A stretch of 64,000 bases of DNA from Porpolomopsis calyptriformis (taxonomy: Eukaryota; Basidiomycota; Agaricomycetes; Agaricales; Hygrophoraceae): positions 2,542,001-2,606,000 of the forward strand of contig OX621165.1 in assembly GCA_951640195.1 (NCBI GenBank), given 5' to 3'. This document shows, one piece after another, positions 57,091 to 64,000 of this stretch; within the stretch, counting starts at the first letter, position 1; every line of letters starts with the position of its first letter. A program made the translations under genes and the position numbers. The notes beneath the pieces were generated by a model, which was not told where the DNA came from, did no database searches, and was given only the letters and a program-made list of their open reading frames with translations.

Positions 57091-60000
57091 AGAGTCCGAA
57101 CGCTTCGCCTACCGTTACGGATGTATCTACTCAAGAATGTACCACCACTCCATGCAATCTATTTCGAATTCTTGGTACTCTTGAAGAAGGCAATCTTGGA
57201 CTCATTTTGGACGTTTGGATTGAAGCTACCGACACTGGTCGACGTGTCCCGGCCACTGCTCTGGTTGATAGTGGAGCCTCTGGAAATTTCGTGGACGAAT
57301 CCTTCGCAACTCGCCACAATTTTACTCTAACATGATTGGAAACCCCAATCCCCGTACGGAATGCCGATGGATCTGAAAACCGAGGTGGACCCATCGAGAA
57401 CGATATTGATATTTGGTTAGAGGCTCCTGGAGGACACAATGAATGGATCTGATTGGAAGTGACCGATCTCGGATCTAAGACGGATATTATCCTCGGCTTC
57501 CCGTGGCTCAAAAAGCACAACCCCAACATCGATTGGAAAGAGGCAACACTGGCTCTGGATAGCAAAGATTTCCCTCTACCACGATGGATAGCGAAAGATG
57601 CGGAGTCACTGGGAATGGAATCGGTCATGCTGGCCATGAATCGACGCGTATCGAAGTCAGATGAATCCCGAGCCAGCACGGTGGAAGAAGATATGCGAAA
57701 GTTTGTACCGGAGGTATACTGGAAAGACTATTCTAGTGTCTTTGCCAAAGAATCCTTCGACCGCCTTCCACCGCATTCGGAATTCGACCACGCCATAGAA
57801 CTGGATAAAACCTTCAGGCCAGTCAAAGGCGCGAAATACGCAATGTCCCCTCTTGAGATGGATCACTTACACAAGTTCATTGACGAAAACTTATCTACTG
57901 GACGAATACGAGTTTCCAAATCGAAACAAGTCTCTCCGTTCTTCTTTGGAAAGAAAGCCGAAGAAGTGAACGCTAAAGGTAAGAATGCTGGCTTACGCCC
58001 TATCGAGGATTATCACTACCTCAACGAACACACGGTTCCTGACCATTATCCCCTTCCTCTTCTTCATCAAATACTCCAACGACCTAAACTTCTAACTGCT
58101 TCTCTATTCATGGTCATGGATATCCGATGGGGATTCAACAATGTTAGGATCAAGGAAGGCGACGAATGGAAAGCTGCTTTCATCACTGAAGCAGGCGCCT
58201 TCGAACCCACCATCATGTTCTTTGGTTTGCGGAACTCACCAGCCACCTTTCAACGGATGATCGACACAAGATTCAAAGAAGTCCTGGACTCTGGAAACGT
58301 TTTCATCTATATCGATGACGTGCTTGTTTGTGGAGACGACTTACAAGAATTGCGACGCTGGACCTTCAAGACCCTAGATATCATGAAGAAACACGGACTT
58401 TCGTGTAAACCCGTCAAATGCCAGTTCGAGAAGGAAGAAGTCATTTATCTCGGAGTCGTCTTATCCAAAGGATGAATCACCACCAACCCGAAGAAAGTCG
58501 ACGCTATCATGTCTTGGCCTATTCTGGAAACGGTGAAACAACTCCAATCCTTCTTGGGCAGTGCGAACTTTTGGCGGAGATATATCAAAGATTTCTCCAG
58601 AATCGCTACCCCTGTCTATGAACTCTTGCACAATGAAACTGTGTGGGAATGGACTCCTCAGAGACAAGAAGCCTTCGACAACATCAAGTCCCTTTTAACG
58701 AATGCGCCCGTCCTTCATATTCCTGATCGCGATCTCCCTTATTGCTTAGAAACCGATGCCTCTATCATTGGAATCGCAGGGATACTCTCTCAGCTTCACG
58801 ACGGACATTGGAAACCTGTCGGCTATCACTCAAGATCTACCTCTCCCACCGAAAAGAACTACCCTACCCACGATCTAGAACTTCTGGCGATCATTGATTC
58901 CTTTAAACAATGGCGTCATCTCCTCGAAGGAGTGAGACACGATATTCTTATCAAAATGGACAGTTTGGCCTTACGATATTTTTCAAAGAATCTTCGCCTA
59001 TCGAATCGCCAAACTCATTGGTCTGAGTATCTGTCCAGATTCGGGTTCAAGATTGAGTACGTTCCAGGGAGGAAGAACAAGGCCGACGGCCTGTCCAGAC
59101 GCCCAGATTACTTGCCTGGCGTCAAAGCCGACGTGGAGAACGAAGTTCTGATAGCGCACGACCAATGGATAAATTCGATTGTCAAGTTGTCGAATTCAAG
59201 CTTTCTTTCTAGATTGCGCTTCAAAATCCCACTCCCACAGAAGATCCAAGATAAACTCGAGGATGCCTCACTCGCTTGGACCCAAGCTGATGGGCTTGTA
59301 CGCGATGTTGAAGGTCGGATAGTAGTGCTGGAGGAAGTATCTTTGCGCACAGATATTATACGACTGTCCCACGCCTACCCCCACGCTGGCCACCCTGGCA
59401 TTGAGAAGACAAAGGAACTCATCCTTCGTAACTTTATTTGGGATGGTGCCTTACAAGACATCACCAACTACGTTCGATCCTGCCCCGCTTGTCAGCAAAA
59501 CAAGAACTTCCCCTCGAAGCCGTCAGGACTACTCCAACCCATACCCCCCTCTACGGAACCATGGAAGGAAATTACCGTCGATCTCATCGTCGAACTCCCC
59601 AAGTCACAAGGCTACGATGCTGTAATGGTTGTTGTCGATCGTTTCACTAAACGTGCTCATTTCATTCCGACAACTTCTAATCTTTCATCAGAAGGTGCTG
59701 CGAAGCTCTTTCGGAATCATATCTGGAAACATCATGGATGGCCCCAAAAGGTTATATCCGATCGTGGAGTGCAATTTGCATCCAAATTCACAGAAGCCCT
59801 CAATAACTCTTTAGGAATCATCTCCGGTCTCTCCACTGCGTATCATCCTCAAACAGATGGTCAAACGGAATGCACCAATCAAGAACTCGAAGTTTACTTG
59901 CGTTTCTATACCAACTTCATGCAGGACGACTGGTCAGAATGGCTCGCTTCTGCGGAATTTGCCTACAATAATCGGCAACACTCTGCCACTTCACAATCAC

Positions 60001-60632
60001 CGTTCTATATGGAATACGGACGTCATCCTCACCTTCCCACAATCATTCCGGATCAAACCAACGTGCCCGCAGCAAACACCTTTCACGAACGCCTCACACG
60101 CGCACAGCAAAATGCCGAACGATCCTTATCGAAGACAACGGAGTCAATGAAGAAATACGCCGATCATAAACGGAAACCTTCGCCCTCCTATGAAGAAGGA
60201 GATCTGGTTTGGTTGGACACCAAGAACATCAAGACGACACGACCCTCGAAGAAGCTCGACAACCGACGGACCGGACCATTCAAGATCCTGAAAAAGATAT
60301 CGGATCTTGCTTATCTGATCGACATTCCTGGAACATGGAGACTACACCCAGTCTTTCACGTTTCACTCCTGAGACCAAACGTCGGAAATGAATCACTCCA
60401 CCCTGATGTCATCGACACATCACAACCTCCCCCTGATCTGATCGAAAACGAAGAAGAATACGAGGTTGAATCCATACTGCAACATTCCGGAGCTAAACGA
60501 CGCCGAAAATACTTGGTCAAATGGAAGGGCTATCCGATCGAAGAAGCCACTTGGGAAGATTGATCGAACATTTTACGACACGCCAAGGAAATTGTGAAGA
60601 CGTACGAAGACTCAATTCAAATGGCGACTTGA
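57084..60632 (+). pseudogene. pol: Pol polyprotein (PR-RT-RNaseH-IN-chromodomain) with in-frame TGA codons
   Basis: All parts share one frame. Protease: ALVDSGASGNFVDE at about 57258. Reverse transcriptase: LRPIEDYHYLNEHTVPDHYP, FGLRNSPATFQRMID, FIYIDDVLVCGDDL (YIDD at about 58309). RNase H: YCLETDASIIGIAGILSQ. Integrase: HAGHPGIEKT...CPACQQNK zinc motif, then DLIVELPKSQGYDAVMVVVD, VISDRGVQFASKF and STAYHPQTDGQTECTNQEL (DDE). Chromodomain: YEVESILQHSGAKRRRKYLV, KWKGYPIEEATWED. In-frame TGA codons occur near 57331, 57449 and 58473, and one after TWED at 60561; behind it the frame continues to 60632. Long uninterrupted segments are 57453-58475 and 58509-60563. The TGA codons look like C-to-T changes of CGA. 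Confidence 0.9.
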
Positions 60633-60799
60633 TTCTATTCATTCGTTTGTCATCATCTCATCTGCTAAGAATTGACCTCTATTTTTAGAACCACTCCTTA
60701 TAAACTGCCAGACGTCTCCACTTCCCTTCAAGATTCAAATTACGCGCCCCTCAACAACAACTCAGACCACTAAGCCAAAAACACCATAACAGCTCTACC

Positions 60800-61540
60800 A
60801 TGCCCGCTACACGGTCTACACGATCCCCCTCCCCTCAAGTCGCCATCAGATGTTCTGGACGGATCCCCTCGTCCGCCATTCGCTCCCCCACTCCTGGCCC
60901 CTCCACCTCTGCTTCCTCTGCTCGACAACTACGTCGACAAGGTCGCGCACGCGCGGAAGATTTCTTCACCATTCAGACTCCTCCCCCCGAAGACCCCGCC
61001 GTCACCATCTCCCGCCTTACGGTTCACAGTAACAGCGTCAGTAACTGGAACCGCGAACTTCGTCAAGAACGCGAAGTTCTACAGGCCGAGCTCAAAGCGT
61101 CGGAGAAAAGCGCATTATTTTGGAAGAATTGTTGGGACCAAAGTGAGTTGAAAGTTTGGGAGCTTCAACGTCAAAAGAAACGAACATGGGTCGATTGCTA
61201 CGACGTCACCACCCGCGCCATTATTGTCAAGCTCGTAGAGGAAAGTCGCCGGAGCGAACGTCTTTCTAGAGACGACTTTCTCCGAGCCCAGCGCGATCTC
61301 GCGACGACGGAGACATTAATTGAATACGGAAAAATGGTCGAATACCCCATCAATGTCGACCTCGAGTATCCAATTGACGATGACGACGATGTCGCGACAG
61401 TCCGAGCCCCCTCCCCCGTTGAAGCGACTCCGGAAGCTGAACACGCCGCTTCCCCCTCGGTGGCCGTCGAGGCCCCCGCCACCGAGGAAATCCCGACTCA
61501 GGCCTCGGAAGACGAAACGACCGACACCGCCCAAGTTTGA
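60800..61540 (+). CDS. Extra third ORF of the chromovirus (coiled-coil, acidic tail)
   Basis: ATG 60800 (MPATRSTRSPSPQVAIRCSG), 246 codons, between pol and the 3' LTR. The N-terminus is basic and Ser/Pro-rich with RQLRRQGRARAEDFF. The centre is a predicted coiled coil (NWNRELRQEREVLQAELKAS, LFWKNCWDQSELKVWELQRQ). The C-terminus is acidic and Pro/Ala/Glu-rich. No signal peptide, membrane segment or enzymatic motif is visible, so it is not an obvious envelope gene. The frame is intact although pol is interrupted. Function unknown; it may be a captured host exon or a gag-like accessory. Confidence 0.75.
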   Translation: MPATRSTRSPSPQVAIRCSGRIPSSAIRSPTPGPSTSASSARQLRRQGRARAEDFFTIQTPPPEDPAVTISRLTVHSNSVSNWNRELRQEREVLQAELKASEKSALFWKNCWDQSELKVWELQRQKKRTWVDCYDVTTRAIIVKLVEESRRSERLSRDDFLRAQRDLATTETLIEYGKMVEYPINVDLEYPIDDDDDVATVRAPSPVEATPEAEHAASPSVAVEAPATEEIPTQASEDETTDTAQV

Positions 61541-61575
61541 AATTCGGGACGAATTTCTTTAAAAGTCGAGGTGTA

Positions 61576-61986
61576 TGTCACGGTCGTAATTTTCCTTCTT
61601 TTTCTTTATCTTATCGTATGCAAACCTATCTCTTATCTTGGGATTCCCCCCATTTGTTATCGGGATTCCCCATTACCTTCCTTCGGGATTCCCCAGGGAT
61701 TCCCTAGCACTTTACCCATATGCGGACACACTTCATTTCCGTTATGTTTCAACCCCTTTATGATTCATCATCGATCACGATGACTCACCCTTATCTCTAC
61801 CTCATGTATGTCGCACTGACTCACACAAGATAAGTAGTCAGTATATAAAGAGTACTTCTGTACGTATCAGACCTTAAGTCTGATTCCTCGTTAGCCTACT
61901 CATAACAAGGACTTGGAACCATCTCTTATATCTCTTGGGACAGAACACCCGAAGTAAAACGCGTTCTGAACAACCGGTTTATAACA
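61576..61986 (+). repeat. 3' LTR
   Basis: 411 bp, same ends as the 5' LTR, six base differences, followed by the GGCGG target duplication at 61987-61991. The sequence before it (about 61541-61575) has only a weak purine tract. Confidence 0.95.
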
Positions 61987-62420
61987 GGCGGCCCATGGGT
62001 CGCCTGGCCTTTTCCACTCGAATACCCTGTCCCCCTAGGAAATAACTATCTAGATATATTTACCATATATCTAGCACCCTCCATGCCAATTATCACATCT
62101 CTGGATGCGTTACATCCCAAGATATCCTGCTCACAATCTGAAACCTGGATTTCTTATATTTTCTGCATTCCGGGGCTCATATCACATTATCAGATGGTTG
62201 ATAAATTCCAATTTTCATACATGTTATACCCATACACATCGTTCCTAATGCTGCTGGATTTCATAATATTTTAAGCAGCCACTTTCAAGAACGAACCTAG
62301 ATGAGGAGGAGGGGGGGGGTTGGGCCGCCTGCTTGGAATCAACTGAATTGCTTACTAATATGACATGTGATTAACTTTCCACTATTTGTCAGCAAAGAGG
62401 GTGTCTCATTACTTATGGAC
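61987..62420. other. Non-coding flank of the retrotransposon
   Basis: AT-rich DNA with a short palindromic phrase near 62045-62075 (TCTAGATATATTTACCATAT). The open frame 62083-62274 has no recognisable motif. Confidence 0.4.
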
Positions 62421-62516
62421 CGCCCGTCCGTTTAGTAGGGGCCGCCTGGGGTCGCCCGTTCGTTTAGTAGGGGTTGCCTGAGGTCGCCCGTTCATTTAGT
62501 AGGGACTGCCCGAGGC
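62421..62516. repeat. Tandem repeat, 32 bp x 3
   Basis: Units start at 62421, 62453 and 62485 with CGCCCGTTCGTTTAGTAGGG (variants at a few positions) followed by GCCTGGGGT-type sequence. The period is exactly 32 bp in both steps. Confidence 0.8.
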
Positions 62517-62639
62517 AGTTCCGGTGAGTTCAGTATCAAAGCTGGGACCACTGGTTATACTGGTTTATTTGTGATACCTCACTATGCCTGACTACTACCA
62601 CTACTACCCCCTTCACTGCTCAACCCCACCCAGACCCCC

Positions 62640-64000
62640 CACCCTCTGAAGGACTGAGACAACCCCTTGGGTCATACAGTGCATGAAATGAACTGGCATA
62701 ATACTCAATATGGACATTGTTCGTTCGTTCATTCGTTTGTTCTTGCCATTTATGGCAATGATTACAGAATCATCCTATATCATTCCGGGTTATCTGGGAT
62801 ACCTGATCTCAATTCCATGTATATATGTAATACAACTTAATATTAAAAATTAATGTGTTCATTCCAGAGGTATCTAATATCCAACTGGAAGTGGAAAGGA
62901 TAAGAAGGTTGATAGTATTGTAAATAATACATAGGACCTGAGTAATTGGAATAACCCGAGTATGCAATCCCGGATACCATAACATGGTGTAACCCGGAAT
63001 GTCGGGATTGAATCCCAAAGAACAACCTGTAACAAATTGTAACATAATGTAACAGTTTGTAACAATTTGTAACATCCTGTAACCCGGGATACTGGGTTTA
63101 TATCCCGTAAAGTCATTGAATCACATGACCCACATGTGTAAGCAACACCGCTCTCACTCCCCCCCTTCACCTATTAGCACCCACGTTGCTGCCCTACACA
63201 CGACCGAGACAACCCCATGGGCTGTACGGTGCACAAAACAAACAGGCGCTATCGGCCGTTCGTTCGTGGTACCTCGCTGTGCCCAACCACCCCCAACCAC
63301 CACCACCCCTCTCCGCTCGACCCCGTCCCGACCCCCCGCGACCGCAACCCTGCCCTCCGAACGACCGAGATGACCCCCTGGGTCGTACAGTTCACGAAAC
63401 AAATGGGCAATAGTGCCCATTCATTCGTGGTGCTTGGCTGTGCCCGTCCACCACCACCACCACCCCAACCACTCACCTTTCACCACGCCCGCCCCGACCA
63501 CCCACGACCCTGACCCCGCCCTCTGAAGGACCGACACGGCCGCCTGGGTCATACGGCTGACAGACCAGCGGTGGAGGGAGCACCCCCGGAATGGGCAGAC
63601 GTGCCCTTTCTGGGGGTGCTCCCTTGCTCCCCCCCACCGCTCAACCGCATCCCGACCCCCCACGACGTCGTCCCTGCCCTAGGCACCACCGAGACGAGCC
63701 CGGGCACACGAAACGAATGGGCATGACTGCCCGTTCGTTCGGGGTGACTCGTGGTACCTGACCACCACCACCACCACCACCCCTCGCCGCTCAACCCCGT
63801 CCCAACCCCCCACGCCCTCGCCCCCGCCCTACGCACAACCGCGACGAACCACTGGTTCATCTGGGGCACGAAACGAACGGGCATCTCTGCCCGTTCGTTG
63901 GCGGTGAGTTGTGGTGCCCGACCACGACTACCCACGACCCCCCCTCACCGCTCAACCCCGTCCCAACCCCCCACGTCCTCACCCCCACCCTACGCACGGG
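62640..64000. repeat. Degenerate tandem repeat with conserved hairpins (runs off window)
   Basis: A phrase like GACCGAGACNACCCC..GGGTCGTAC recurs at about 62651, 63204, 63364, 63530, 63687 and 63836, followed each time by CACGAAACGAANGGGCA-type sequence, a loop and its inverted copy, then GTGGTGCCTGACCACCACC and CTCAACCCCGTCCC. Hairpin arms: 63402-63409/63414-63421, 63576-63597/63602-63623, 63714-63723/63728-63737, 63872-63883/63888-63899. The spacing of units is about 126-188 bp. Open frames across this array on both strands are low-complexity by-products. Confidence 0.75.
63027..63086. repeat. 10-bp periodic TGTAAC repeat, six copies
   Basis: TGTAAC recurs exactly every ten bases six times (TGTAACAAAT, TGTAACATAA, TGTAACAGTT, TGTAACAATT, TGTAACATCC, TGTAACCCGG). 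It is flanked by phrases related to CCCGGGATAC. Confidence 0.85.

Larger units (their letters stand above)
55071..61986 (+). mobile_element. Complete Ty3/gypsy chromovirus LTR retrotransposon
   Basis: 411-bp LTRs at both ends begin TGTCA and end TAACA and differ at six positions. A 5-bp target duplication GGCGG flanks it (55066-55070 and 61987-61991). Order: LTR, self-priming binding site, gag with zinc knuckle, protease, reverse transcriptase, RNase H, integrase, chromodomain, an extra ORF, LTR. The order PR-RT-RH-IN with a C-terminal chromodomain identifies a chromovirus. In-frame TGA codons in pol show that this copy is no longer autonomous as it stands. Confidence 0.95.

Noticed and set aside
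63116..63935. Several ORFs of 75-128 codons on both strands at the right end
   Set aside because: They come from a GC-rich tandem repeat that lacks stop codons by composition. The translations are low-complexity and differ between units.

Overview
The window is nuclear DNA of a basidiomycete fungus, most likely an Agaricomycete. Almost every gene is cut by several short introns of roughly 45-70 bp. The gene families are typical of mushroom-forming fungi: STE3-type pheromone receptors, SWIM/RING proteins, HNH_2 proteins, BTB proteins, TKL kinases and chromovirus Ty3/gypsy elements. All gene models were made by eye from splice signals, so ends are firmer than internal exon borders.

Layout. 1-127: 5' end of a glutathione S-transferase gene. 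1309-7875: a large gene combining a RING-like zinc finger, a ubiquitin-like fold, a VWA domain and an E2 ubiquitin-conjugating domain with its active-site cysteine. 10-30 kb: two intact five-exon STE3 receptor genes (10.1 and 27.7 kb), one frameshifted receptor relic (17.1 kb), and two PalI/SUR7-like membrane genes (17.9 and 29.5 kb). Among them lie an MLKL-like helical-bundle/TKL kinase, a P-loop NTPase, a THEM6-like thioesterase and an OXR1/TLD gene. This looks like a B mating-type or receptor-rich region, but I found no pheromone precursor gene. 30.5-50.5 kb is dense: BTB protein, single-pass serine/proline-rich membrane protein, two tandem HNH genes, nicotinate phosphoribosyltransferase, an O-fucosyltransferase-like membrane protein, a SWIM-RING protein, the divergent proteasome lid genes rpn6 and rpn7 sharing 101 bp, and a multi-pass membrane protein.

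50.5-64 kb is repeat territory. A frameshifted partial copy of the first HNH gene stops at the end of a pogo-like DNA element with degenerate termini and internal repeats. After it come a triplicated hairpin repeat and a complete 6.9-kb Ty3/gypsy chromovirus with 411-bp LTRs, a GGCGG target duplication, a Tf1-like self-priming signal, a putative -1 frameshift site and an extra third ORF. The last 1.6 kb is tandem repeat carrying strong hairpins, with a covarying stem.

Connections: protein-degradation functions recur (E2/RING/VWA fusion, SWIM-RING, Rpn6, Rpn7, possibly BTB), and receptors plus PalI-like proteins form a membrane-signalling group. No tRNA, rRNA or CRISPR was seen.
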